Source: Pseudonocardia oceani (GTDB taxonomy: Bacteria > Actinomycetota > Actinomycetes > Mycobacteriales > Pseudonocardiaceae). Taken from it: a stretch of DNA of 64,000 bases. The translations under genes were made by a program, and so were the position numbers. The notes under the pieces were generated by a model. That model had not been told where the DNA came from, did not search any database, and saw only the letters and a list, made by a program, of their open reading frames with translations. The stretch is taken from the NCBI RefSeq assembly GCF_019263585.2, contig NZ_JADQDF010000001.1, positions 1,612,001-1,676,000 on the forward strand, written 5' to 3'. Below, in pieces: positions 40,470 to 48,422 of the stretch (positions within the stretch are counted from its first letter, which is position 1; each line of letters opens with the position of its first letter).

Positions 40470-41015
40470 TCACGGGGAGGTCTCGGGCCGCACGGGGCCC
40501 GGGGACGTCCCACCGCCCGTCCCGTCGGCCGCCTCCGCCGACGACCCGGACATACCGGTCGGTGAACCGCTGGTCGCGGGCATGATCTCCGGGACGACGA
40601 GCAGCGTGCGCAAGCGGTACCCCGCCCACCCCTCGGCCGCGGTTGTGGCGAGCAGACCCACGATCGTCGCCACCGCGAGCGACATCCGGTGCACGCCCGG
40701 TACCGACGCGAGGCCGAACAGGGCGATCAGCAGGAAGATCATCTTCTGCACGAAGCCACCCAGTGAGGCCATCATCACAGCCTTCGGCTCCTTGCCGGCC
40801 GTGCGGTGCATGAGCCACAGCGTGAACAGCGCGGCCAGCAGCGCGAGCGCGATGCCCGCGAACGCGCTGACCGCGCCCTGCGGCCCGACCAGCGCGCCGG
40901 CGACGACGACCGTCGGGACGCCGACGACGGCGGTGGCCACGAGCACCCCGCGGCGCATGGACGAGGCCAGCGCGAGCAGTGTCTGCTCCTGGCCCTCGGG
41001 GAGGGTGCGGATCAC
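40470..41015 (-). CDS. AtpI-like membrane protein upstream of the ATP synthase operon
   Basis: 181 aa with four hydrophobic helices (about 25-50, 52-72, 90-110, 112-130) and a Pro/Ser/Gly-rich tail. By position it corresponds to Rv1303, a small membrane protein between wecA and atpB. AtpI-type proteins aid c-ring assembly or Mg transport. GTG 41015 has GAGGA 7 nt upstream and overlaps the wecA stop by 4 nt. Confidence 0.85.
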   Translation of the reverse strand: MIRTLPEGQEQTLLALASSMRRGVLVATAVVGVPTVVVAGALVGPQGAVSAFAGIALALLAALFTLWLMHRTAGKEPKAVMMASLGGFVQKMIFLLIALFGLASVPGVHRMSLAVATIVGLLATTAAEGWAGYRLRTLLVVPEIMPATSGSPTGMSGSSAEAADGTGGGTSPGPVRPETSP

Positions 41016-42151
41016 CGGGTGGTCCTCGCTCTCGGTACGGACGAGGCGAGCACGGCCACGACGAGGCCGACCCCCACCGCCCACAGGACGACGAACGGGT
41101 CGTCGATCAGCGCCAGCGCCACGGCGCCGAACGCGAGCACGCCCGCCCAGAGGTAGATCAGGAGCACCGCGCGGCGCTGGCTGTGCCCGATCTCCAGCAG
41201 CCGGTGGTGCAGGTGCATCTTGTCCGGCGCGAACGGGCTGCGCCCCGCCCGGGTGCGCCGCACGACGGCCATCAGCAGGTCCAGCACCGGGATGAACACG
41301 ACCGCGGCGAGCACGATCAGCGGCGCGAACAGCGCCAGCAGGTCGCCGCCGGTGGTGACGTCGGTGAGCCGCCCGGACGCCATCGTGGTGGCCGCGGCGA
41401 GCAGCAGGCCGATGAGCATGGAGCCGGAGTCGCCCATGAAGATGCGCGCGGGGTTGAAGTTGTGCGGCAGGAACCCCAGGCACGCGCCCGCCAGCACGAA
41501 CGCGATGAGCGCCGGCGTGAAGACGAACGGATCGTTGCCGTTGCGCAGCACCAGGCCCATCGTGAACAGCGCGGTGGCGCCCGCGGCGATGAGCCCGATC
41601 CCGGCGGCGAGCCCGTCGAGGCCGTCGACGAAGTTCATGGCGTTCACCAGCGCGACGGTGAGCAGCACCGTGAGCAGCACGCCCTGCTCGCGCCCCAGCC
41701 CGACCTGGCCGCCGAGGAACACGTCCGGCAGCACGGTCCACTGCACGCCGAACAGCGTCATGACGCCCGCCGCGGTGGTCTGGCCGGCGAGCTTGGTGAG
41801 CGCGTCGAGCTCGTAGCGGTCGTCGAGCGCGCCGACCAGCACGAGGATCAGCGAGGCCAGCACGACCCCGACCATCTCCTCGGAGTACGCGAACGCCAGG
41901 CGCATCGCCGGGAGCTGGTAGGCCATCGCGACCCCGGCCAGCACCCCGGCGAGCATCGCGAGGCCACCCCAGCGGGCCGTCGGCGTGACGTGCACGTCGC
42001 GGCCCCGGGGCCAGGCCACCGCGCCCACCTGCAGCGCGAGCACCCGCACCGGCCCGACCAGCAGGAACGTGACGACCGCGGCCGTCGTCCCGGCGAGCAG
42101 GTACTCCTTGATCGGGAGGATCTGCGCCGGGAGTCCCTGGGCGAGCAGCAC
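41012..42151 (-). CDS. wecA: undecaprenyl/decaprenyl-phosphate GlcNAc-1-phosphate transferase
   Basis: Transfers GlcNAc-1-P from UDP-GlcNAc to polyprenyl phosphate, the start of arabinogalactan linkage-unit synthesis in mycolata and of other glycans. About 379 aa, eleven membrane helices, PNPT-family motifs: GALDDRYELDA, NAMNFVDGLDGLAAG, RIFMGDSGSMLIG and the cytoplasmic HLHHRLLEIGHSQRR. Its order before AtpI-like and atpB matches Rv1302. I placed the start at GTG 42151, 14 nt after the glyA stop. The frame opens further upstream into glyA and there is no clear ribosome binding site, so the start is uncertain. Confidence 0.93.
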   Translation of the reverse strand: MLLAQGLPAQILPIKEYLLAGTTAAVVTFLLVGPVRVLALQVGAVAWPRGRDVHVTPTARWGGLAMLAGVLAGVAMAYQLPAMRLAFAYSEEMVGVVLASLILVLVGALDDRYELDALTKLAGQTTAAGVMTLFGVQWTVLPDVFLGGQVGLGREQGVLLTVLLTVALVNAMNFVDGLDGLAAGIGLIAAGATALFTMGLVLRNGNDPFVFTPALIAFVLAGACLGFLPHNFNPARIFMGDSGSMLIGLLLAAATTMASGRLTDVTTGGDLLALFAPLIVLAAVVFIPVLDLLMAVVRRTRAGRSPFAPDKMHLHHRLLEIGHSQRRAVLLIYLWAGVLAFGAVALALIDDPFVVLWAVGVGLVVAVLASSVPRARTTR

Positions 42152-42164
42152 GGTGGGGGTGGGG

Positions 42165-43445
42165 TCAGGGGCGCGGGTAGGCGGGCGCCCGGGCCACGAG
42201 CGCGCCCACGCCCTCGGCGACCGAGGCGAGCTCGGCGTCACCGGCCGGCGTGCCGTGCTCGGCCTTGATCGCCCGGGCGAGCAGCGACCCGACCTCGGCC
42301 ATGTCGGCCTCGGTCATGCCCTGCGTCGTGAGGCTCGGCGAGCCGACGCGCACGCCCGAGGGCTTGAGCGGCGGCGCCGGGTCGTAGGGGATGGCGTTCT
42401 TGTTGAGCGTGATGCGCGCGGCGTCGCAGCGGGTCTCGGCGTCGGCGCCGGTGACGCTGATCGGCCGCAGGTCGATGAGCGCGAGGTGCGTGTCGGTGCC
42501 GCCGGACGTGGCGCGCATCCCCTCGGCCTCGAGGCTCTTCGCGAGCGCCTGGGCGTTGGCGACGACCTGGCGTGCGTAGGTCTGGTAGGCGGGCTGCGCC
42601 GCCTCCTTCATCGCCACGGCCTTGGCGGCGACGGCGTGCATGAGCGGGCCGCCCTGGGAGAACGGGAAGACGGCCTTGTCGAGCGCCTTCGCGTGCTCGG
42701 CCTTCGACAGCAGCATGCCGCCGCGCGGGCCGCGCAGGACCTTGTGCGTGGTGGCGGAGACGACGTCGGCGTAGGGCACCGGCGACGGGATCGCCTGGCC
42801 CGCGACCAGGCCGATGAAGTGCGCCGCGTCGACCCACAGGATCGCGCCGACCTCGTCGCAGATCTCGCGGAAGGCCTTGAAGTCGATGAGCCGCGGGTAC
42901 GCCGTGGCGCCGGCGATGATCATCTTGGGCCGGTGCCGGCGGGCGAGGTCGCGGACCTCGTCGTAGTCGATCAGCTCGGTGTCCTGGCGGACCGAGTAGC
43001 TGATGTTGTCGAACCACTTGCCCGAGAAGCTCACCTTGGACCCGTGGGTGAGGTGGCCGCCCTGCTTGAGGTCCATCGCGAGCACCGTGTCGCCGGGCAC
43101 GGTGAACGCGCCGTAGACGGCGAAGTTGGCCGAGGCGCCCGAGTGCGGCTGCAGGTTGGCGTGCTCGGCGCCGAACAGCTCGCGCGTGCGCGCGTTGCCG
43201 ATCTCCTCGGCCTGGTCGACGACCTCGCAGCCGCCGTAGTACCGCTTGCCGGGGTAGCCCTCGGCGTACTTGTTCGACAGCGTGGATCCCAGGGCCGCGA
43301 GCACCGCGGGGCTGGTGAGGTTCTCGCTCGCGATGAGCTGGAGGCCGCCGCGCAGGCGCTCCAGCTCGGCGAGCACCACTCCCGCGATCTCGGGGTCCTG
43401 CTGCTGCAGTGCGTCGAAGTCCGGGCCCCAGAACGGTGTCGTCAC
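42165..43445 (-). CDS. glyA: serine hydroxymethyltransferase
   Basis: PLP enzyme converting serine and tetrahydrofolate to glycine and methylene-THF. 426 aa with LIASENLTSPAVL, YGGCEVVDQAE, AHANLQPHSGASAN-type block, and the PLP Lys in ATTHKVLRGPRGG. I chose GTG 43445 because TACCGT (minus strand, 43458-43453) ends 7 nt upstream and the protein then starts with VTTPFWGPDF; GTG 43454 is the longer alternative. Not part of the Rv1292-Rv1315 order, so it is an insertion relative to M. tuberculosis. Confidence 0.95.
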   Translation of the reverse strand: MTTPFWGPDFDALQQQDPEIAGVVLAELERLRGGLQLIASENLTSPAVLAALGSTLSNKYAEGYPGKRYYGGCEVVDQAEEIGNARTRELFGAEHANLQPHSGASANFAVYGAFTVPGDTVLAMDLKQGGHLTHGSKVSFSGKWFDNISYSVRQDTELIDYDEVRDLARRHRPKMIIAGATAYPRLIDFKAFREICDEVGAILWVDAAHFIGLVAGQAIPSPVPYADVVSATTHKVLRGPRGGMLLSKAEHAKALDKAVFPFSQGGPLMHAVAAKAVAMKEAAQPAYQTYARQVVANAQALAKSLEAEGMRATSGGTDTHLALIDLRPISVTGADAETRCDAARITLNKNAIPYDPAPPLKPSGVRVGSPSLTTQGMTEADMAEVGSLLARAIKAEHGTPAGDAELASVAEGVGALVARAPAYPRP

Positions 43446-43466
43446 GGCGCCCACGGTACCCGCCGC

Positions 43467-44417
43467 TCAGGCCGCCGCCCGCGCCTGCTCCCGCCACCAG
43501 TCGACGGTCGCGGCGAGGCCCTCCTCGAGCGGGGTGGGCGCCAGCCCGAAGGTGCGCTGCGCCGCCGAGGAGTCGAGGACGAACGGCTCCGCGAACTGGT
43601 ACCGCACCTCCGCGAGCTCCCGCAGGAACGGCACGGCGAGCCCGCCCAGGCGCACGGCGAACGCCGGGAGCACCTGGACCGGCCGCTCGGGCACGCCCGC
43701 CGTCCGCGCGATCCGGGCGAGCATCGCGTTCACCGGCAGCGCCGGCCCGGTCGGCACGTGCCACGCCCGGCCCCACGCGCGCTCGTCGGCGGCCAGCACC
43801 GCGAGCGTCGTCACGACGTCGCCGACGTAGGTCCACGCGTGCGGGGCGTCCGGGTCGCCCTGCACCAGGCGCGGCCGCTTGCCGGCGAGGAGGCGGGGCA
43901 CGGCGTACTCCGCCAGGTGGCCGGTGGTGCGCAGGCCCGGGCCGTAGAAGTCCGACGCCCGCGCCTCGGTCATCCGGATCCGGCCCGCCTCGTGCAGGGC
44001 GAGCGCGTCGGCCCACATCCGGTTGCGGATCGCACCCTTCGTGCCGGGCGCCGACCTCGGCGGGGTCTCCTCGGTCATCGGGCCGTCGACGGGGCCGTAG
44101 CCGTAGAGGCTCGACATCGTCGTGAGGACGGCGCCGGAGCGCTCGGCGGCCAGGAGCAGGGCGGCCGCGAGCGGCGGCCAGTCGGCGGCCCAGCGGTGGT
44201 AGGGCGGGTTGGCGCAGTTGTAGAGCGCGACGGCGCCCGTCGTCAGCTCAGCCAGCCGGGCGCCGTCCGAGGCGTCGGCCGCGACCCGCTCGATGCGCTC
44301 CCCCACCGGGCCGGACCCGCTGCGGGAGACGATGCGGACGTCGTGGCCCTGCCCGGCGAGGTGCTGCGCGAGCCCGTTCCCGATCGTGCCGGCGCCGACG
44401 ATCACGTGCTGTGCCAT
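43467..44417 (-). CDS. NAD-dependent epimerase/dehydratase family protein
   Basis: 316 aa extended short-chain dehydrogenase fold. Rossmann start HVIVGAGTIGNGLAQHLAGQG (glycine-rich loop about 7-14) and an atypical middle with TTMSSLYGYGP in place of a plain YxxxK. Substrate unknown, probably a sugar nucleotide or small aldehyde/quinone. ATG 44417 with GGAGG 5 nt upstream. Divergent from a TetR regulator with a duplicated operator between them, so it is probably that repressor's target. Confidence 0.86.
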   Translation of the reverse strand: MAQHVIVGAGTIGNGLAQHLAGQGHDVRIVSRSGSGPVGERIERVAADASDGARLAELTTGAVALYNCANPPYHRWAADWPPLAAALLLAAERSGAVLTTMSSLYGYGPVDGPMTEETPPRSAPGTKGAIRNRMWADALALHEAGRIRMTEARASDFYGPGLRTTGHLAEYAVPRLLAGKRPRLVQGDPDAPHAWTYVGDVVTTLAVLAADERAWGRAWHVPTGPALPVNAMLARIARTAGVPERPVQVLPAFAVRLGGLAVPFLRELAEVRYQFAEPFVLDSSAAQRTFGLAPTPLEEGLAATVDWWREQARAAA

Positions 44418-44435
44418 GGGATCCTCCTGATTGCG

Positions 44436-44448
44436 TGAGCACCGCTCT
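44436..44448. promoter_or_regulatory. TetR operator copy 1 (imperfect)
   Basis: TGAGCACCGCTCT, an imperfect version of the palindrome at 44488-44500. It lies 19 nt upstream of the epimerase start, where binding would block its promoter or leader. Confidence 0.6.
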
Positions 44449-44487
44449 CTATTCCGCACACTGTTCACGTCCAGGTGCTCCTCGTCA

Positions 44488-44500
44488 AGAGCACTGCTCT
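44488..44500. promoter_or_regulatory. TetR operator copy 2 (perfect palindrome)
   Basis: AGAGCA-C-TGCTCT, 6-bp perfect arms, 24 nt upstream of the tetR GTG. Centre-to-centre distance to copy 1 is 52 bp, five helical turns, so two dimers would sit on the same DNA face. Confidence 0.65.
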
Positions 44501-44523
44501 CGTTCCTGTGCGACACTCCCCCG

Positions 44524-45342
44524 GTGACCGCCACCGGAACCCGCGCCCGCGTCCGCGCCGAGCTCACCCGCGAGATCACCGAGGCGGCGCGCCGGCACCT
44601 CGCCACCGGCGGGGCGGGGGCGCTGTCGCTGCGGGCCGTCGCGCGCGAGCTGGGGATGGCGTCGTCGGCGGTCTACCGGTACTTCCCCAGCCGCGACGAC
44701 CTGCTCACCGCCCTGATCGTCGAGGCCTACGACGCCCTGGGCGCGGCCGCGGAGCAGGCCGACGCCTCCTGCGAGCCGCGCGACCTGCGCGCCCGCTGGC
44801 ACGCCGTCTGCCGCTCGGCCCGGGAGTGGGCGCTCGCGCACCCGCACGAGTACGCGCTGGTCTACGGCTCCCCCGTCCCCGGCTACGCGGCCCCCCGGAC
44901 CACGATCGGCCCGGCGTCGCGGGTGGGCGAGGTGCTGTGCCGGCTCGTCGCCGACGGCCTCGCCGCCGGCGACGTCCCCGTGCCGCAGGGCGGCGGCGAC
45001 GCGGTGCTGGCCCCCCGCGTCGCGGAGCGGGTCGGCCTGCCCGCGGGCGACTCCGGCTCCTCGCTGGCCGCCCGCTCGATCCTGGCCTGGACCAGCGTGT
45101 TCGGCATGATCAGCTTCGAGCTGTTCGGCCACACGCACAACGTGGTGGCCGACCACGAGCGGTTCTTCGCCGACGGTGCCGACCACCTGGCCGACCTCCT
45201 CGGCCTCCCCGACGGGGGTGAGGGCGGCCCAGCGCCCTCCGGGCGACCACCACGGCGCACTCCCGCCGATCACCGACCGGCGGTCACCCGGCATCCCTCG
45301 ATCAGCGAGAACGCGACACCACGGTCGCCACGGCGACCCTGA
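44524..45342 (+). CDS. TetR-family regulator (WHG-type C-terminal domain)
   Basis: 272 aa. HTH at about 15-55 (ITEAARRHLATGGAGALSL, VARELGMASSAVYRYFPSRDDLL). The ligand domain has WALAHPHEYALVYGSP, the pattern of TetR proteins with a WHG domain. A low-complexity Pro/Arg tail follows residue 235 and may not be structured. The GTG 44524 start gives VTATGTRARVR; no clear Shine-Dalgarno. Divergent from the epimerase; probably represses both. Confidence 0.9.
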   Translation: MTATGTRARVRAELTREITEAARRHLATGGAGALSLRAVARELGMASSAVYRYFPSRDDLLTALIVEAYDALGAAAEQADASCEPRDLRARWHAVCRSAREWALAHPHEYALVYGSPVPGYAAPRTTIGPASRVGEVLCRLVADGLAAGDVPVPQGGGDAVLAPRVAERVGLPAGDSGSSLAARSILAWTSVFGMISFELFGHTHNVVADHERFFADGADHLADLLGLPDGGEGGPAPSGRPPRRTPADHRPAVTRHPSISENATPRSPRRP

Positions 45343-45418
45343 CGTCACACTCCTGACGATCACCGAGCCCACACAGAACCGACCACGGCCCGGCGGCCGG
45401 GCGAGTCCGGCGTCCCGA

Positions 45419-46066
45419 TCAGGCCGTCAGGACCTTCCGCCCCAGCACCTCGCGCACCTGGTCGATGGTCACCGCGCCCTGGCGCAGGACCAGGGGCTCG
45501 TCGCCGGTGAGGTCGACGATGGTGCTCGCGACGGGGTCGCCGGAGTCGCCGCCGTCGAGGTAGACCGGCACCTTCTCCCCCAGCTGCTCCAGCGCCCCGC
45601 CGACGGTGGCGGGGGCGGGCGAGCCGGAGATGTTGGCGCTGGAGACGGCCATCGGGCCGACGTCGCGCAGCAGCTCCAGGGCCACCGGGTGCAGCGGCAT
45701 GCGCAGCATCACGGTGCCCTTGGTGGAGCCCAGGTCCCAGGACAGCGAGGGGGCGTGCGGCAGGACCAGCGACAGACCGCCCGGCCAGAACGCCTCGATG
45801 AGCTGGCGCGCGGTGCGCGGGACGCCGAGGACGAGGCCGTCGATCGTGGACCAGGAGCCCACGAGCACCGGCACCGGCATGTCCGGGCCGCGGTTCTTCG
45901 CCTTCAGCAGGGAGCGCACGGCCGTGGCGGCGAACGCGTCGCAGCCCAGGCCGTAGACGGTGTCGGTGGGGAGCACGACCAGGCGCCCGGCGCGGACGGC
46001 TCGGGCGGCGGCGGCGAGGCCGTCACGGCGGGCGTCGGCGTCGGCGCAGTCGTAGGTGGGAGGCAC
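45419..46066 (-). CDS. tsaC: L-threonylcarbamoyladenylate synthase
   Basis: Makes threonylcarbamoyl-AMP for the t6A37 modification of ANN-decoding tRNAs. 215 aa YrdC-fold protein without the C-terminal Sua5 domain: VVLPTDTVYGLGCDAF (positively charged channel), KNRGPDMPVPVLVGS, and AVSSANISGSPAP. GTG 46066 follows TAGGCT (minus strand, 46078-46073) by 6 nt, a leaderless layout, although prmC ends only 31 nt upstream. Confidence 0.94.
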   Translation of the reverse strand: MPPTYDCADADARRDGLAAAARAVRAGRLVVLPTDTVYGLGCDAFAATAVRSLLKAKNRGPDMPVPVLVGSWSTIDGLVLGVPRTARQLIEAFWPGGLSLVLPHAPSLSWDLGSTKGTVMLRMPLHPVALELLRDVGPMAVSSANISGSPAPATVGGALEQLGEKVPVYLDGGDSGDPVASTIVDLTGDEPLVLRQGAVTIDQVREVLGRKVLTA

Positions 46067-46097
46067 GGCGCGAGCCTACGAGGGGCGGTCCGCGGCC

Positions 46098-46961
46098 TCA
46101 GGCGCGGGCGTCGACCCGGCGGGCGGTGGCGAAGCGCGGACGGCCGTTGAGGTCGGTGTGCTCGGTGACGTCGGTGAGCACGCGGCGGCGGCGCAGCAGG
46201 GCGGGCACGGCCTCGCCGTGGGTGTCGTCGTGCTCGATCGCGAGGTGGCCGCCGTAGCGCAGCAGGCCCGCCGACGTGGCGATCACCGCGCGGATGATCT
46301 CCAGGCCGTCCGGCCCGCCGAACACGGCACCGGGCGGGTCCCACTCGGTGACCTCGGGCGGCAGCTCCGTGTCGTCGGGGACGTAGGGCGGGTTGCACAG
46401 CACCAGGTCGACGTGGGACTCCAGGTCGAGCAGCAGGTCGCTCCACCGCACGTCGCCGGCGTGCAGTGTGACCGTGCCGCCGTGCGCGGCGATGTTGTGC
46501 CGCGCCCACACCAGCGCGCCCGGGTCGGCCTCGACGGCGTGCACCCGCGCGTCCGGCCGACTCGCCGCCACGGCCAGCGCCAGCGCGCCGGTGCCCGTGC
46601 ACAGGTCGACGACCAGCGGCGACGTGACGCCCACGATCGCGCGGAGCCCCCACTCCAGCAGCAGCTCGGTCTCCGGGCGCGGGGTGAACACGCCCGGCCC
46701 GACGGCCACCGCGACCGGCCCCAGCACCGCGGTGCCCAGCAGGTGCTGCAGCGGCTCGCGGGCGGCCCGGCGGACGACGAGCTGCCGCAGCGCCTCCACC
46801 ACCGGCGGGTCGACGAGCGGGTGCATCATCAGCCGCCCGCGCTCGACGCCGACGACGTGTGCGGCGAGGAGCTCCGCGTCGACCCGGGGCGAGGACACCC
46901 CCGCGGCGGCCAGCAGCCGTTCGGCCTCGGCGATGGCCAGTCGCAGCGGCTGACGGCTCAC
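46098..46961 (-). CDS. prmC: peptide chain release factor N5-glutamine methyltransferase
   Basis: Methylates the Gln of the GGQ motif in RF1/RF2. 287 aa. N-terminal helical release-factor-binding domain (about 1-75) and SAM-dependent Rossmann domain with [14 protein letters not shown] and the catalytic NPPY ([11 protein letters not shown]). GTG 46961 overlaps the prfA stop by 4 nt (GTGA), coupling the enzyme to its substrate. Confidence 0.95.
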   Translation of the reverse strand: MSRQPLRLAIAEAERLLAAAGVSSPRVDAELLAAHVVGVERGRLMMHPLVDPPVVEALRQLVVRRAAREPLQHLLGTAVLGPVAVAVGPGVFTPRPETELLLEWGLRAIVGVTSPLVVDLCTGTGALALAVAASRPDARVHAVEADPGALVWARHNIAAHGGTVTLHAGDVRWSDLLLDLESHVDLVLCNPPYVPDDTELPPEVTEWDPPGAVFGGPDGLEIIRAVIATSAGLLRYGGHLAIEHDDTHGEAVPALLRRRRVLTDVTEHTDLNGRPRFATARRVDARA

Positions 46962-48022
46962 GAGCTCAGCTGCTCCGCGCGGTCGGCCGCCGTGAGCGCG
47001 GTGAGCAGGTCGTCGAGCTCCCCGTCGAGCACCGTGCTCAGGTTGTGCGCCTTGTAGCCCACGCGGTGGTCGGAGATGCGGTTCTCCGGGAAGTTGTAGG
47101 TGCGGATGCGCTCCGAGCGGTCGACGGTGCGCACCTGCGACTTCCGCTCCGCCGACGCCTCCTCGGCCAGCGCGGCCTCGTGCTGGGCCTGCAGCCGCGA
47201 GCGGAGCACCTCCATCGCGCGGGCGCGGTTCTGCAGCTGGCTGCGCTCGTTCTGGCAGCTCACGACGATGCCGCTGGGCAGGTGCGTGATGCGCACGGCC
47301 GAGTCGGTGGTGTTGACGCTCTGGCCGCCGTGCCCCGAGGAGCGGAAGACGTCGACGCGCAGGTCCTTCTCGTCGATCTCGACGTCGGCGTCCTCGCCGG
47401 TGTCGGGGTACACGAGCACGCCGGCCGCGGAGGTGTGGATGCGGCCCTGCGACTCCGTGACCGGCACGCGCTGCACGCGGTGCACGCCGCCCTCGAACTT
47501 CAACGCGCTCCACACGCCGTCGGGCTCGGGGGTGCGCGCGCGCAGGATCAGCGTGATGTCCTTGTAGCCGCCCAGGTCGGAGACGGTGGCGTCGAGCACC
47601 TCGGTCTTCCAGCCGCGCTTCTCGGCGTAGCGGGTGTACATGCGGACGAGGTCGCCCGCGAACAGCGCCGACTCCTCGCCGCCCTCCCCCGACTTGACCT
47701 CCATGACGACGTCGTCGCCGTCGTGCGGGTCGCGCGGCACGAGCAGCTCGGCCAGGCGCGTCTCCAGCGCGGGGAGGCGGGCCGCGATCTCGTCGGCCTC
47801 GGCGGCGAAGGACGGCTCGTCGGCCGCCAGCTCGCGGGCGGCGGCGAGGTCGTCACGCGCGGCGTCGAGCGCGCGGGCGGCGGTGACCACGGGGCCCAGC
47901 TCGGCGTAGCGGCGGCCCAGCTTGCGGGCCAGCGCGGCGTCGGCGTGGATCGACGGGTCCGCGAGGCGCAGCTCCAGCTCGGCGTGCTCGGCGAGCAGCG
48001 CGTCGACGGCCGGTGCCGGCAT
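46958..48022 (-). CDS. prfA: peptide chain release factor 1
   Basis: 354 aa. Recognises UAA/UAG; tripeptide-anticodon region near 180-190 and GGQ in [17 protein letters not shown]. Start ATG 48022 with GGGAGG 5 nt upstream; the longer in-frame GTG start would read through the leader and terminator region. Confidence 0.96.
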   Translation of the reverse strand: MPAPAVDALLAEHAELELRLADPSIHADAALARKLGRRYAELGPVVTAARALDAARDDLAAARELAADEPSFAAEADEIAARLPALETRLAELLVPRDPHDGDDVVMEVKSGEGGEESALFAGDLVRMYTRYAEKRGWKTEVLDATVSDLGGYKDITLILRARTPEPDGVWSALKFEGGVHRVQRVPVTESQGRIHTSAAGVLVYPDTGEDADVEIDEKDLRVDVFRSSGHGGQSVNTTDSAVRITHLPSGIVVSCQNERSQLQNRARAMEVLRSRLQAQHEAALAEEASAERKSQVRTVDRSERIRTYNFPENRISDHRVGYKAHNLSTVLDGELDDLLTALTAADRAEQLSS

Positions 48023-48063
48023 CGTCGCCTCCCTCTCTGGCTCGGTCCCTCGTGACATGCGAA

Positions 48064-48092
48064 CGGCGCCCACCCGGATCGGGTGGGCGCCG
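48064..48092. terminator. rpmE terminator hairpin
   Basis: Perfect 12-bp arms (48064-48075 / 48081-48092) with loop GGATC, 9 nt after the rpmE stop. Separates rpmE from prfA. Confidence 0.75.
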
Positions 48093-48101
48093 TCGGCGGA
48101 G

Positions 48102-48317
48102 CTACTTGCCGGCCCGCTTGCCGTAGCGCGCCTCGAAGCGCGCCACGCGACCGCCGGAGTCCAGGATCCGCTGCTTGCCCGTGTAGAACGGGTGGCAGGC
48201 GGAGCAGGCCTCGGCGGTGATCGAGCCGCTGGTCTTGGTGCTGCGCGTGGTGAACGAGTTGCCGCAGCTGCAGGTCACCTGGGTGGTGACGTACTCGGGG
48301 TGGATGCCAGATCGCAC
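48102..48317 (-). CDS. rpmE: 50S ribosomal protein L31 (zinc-binding, C+ type)
   Basis: 71 aa with Cys pair CSCGN and the second pair in [13 protein letters not shown], so this is the zinc-containing form that is replaced by a Cys-less paralogue under zinc limitation in many actinobacteria. GTG 48317 with AGAGGA 6 nt upstream. Lies between rho and prfA as in M. tuberculosis. Confidence 0.96.
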   Translation of the reverse strand: MRSGIHPEYVTTQVTCSCGNSFTTRSTKTSGSITAEACSACHPFYTGKQRILDSGGRVARFEARYGKRAGK

Positions 48318-48365
48318 GGTGGTTCCTCTCGAAGTGGCACCGGGTCCTCGCGGACGAGGTGAACC

Positions 48366-48409
48366 GGGGCCGGAGCGTGACGGTCTATCTAACCATCCGC
48401 TCCGGCCCC
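48366..48409. terminator. hairpin after rho
   Basis: 12-bp perfect arms (48366-48377 / 48398-48409), 20-nt loop, 14 nt after the rho stop. The A/T-rich loop contains TTAGAT on the minus strand and may also hold the rpmE -10. Confidence 0.55.
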
Positions 48410-48422
48410 TGATTCCCGGTGG

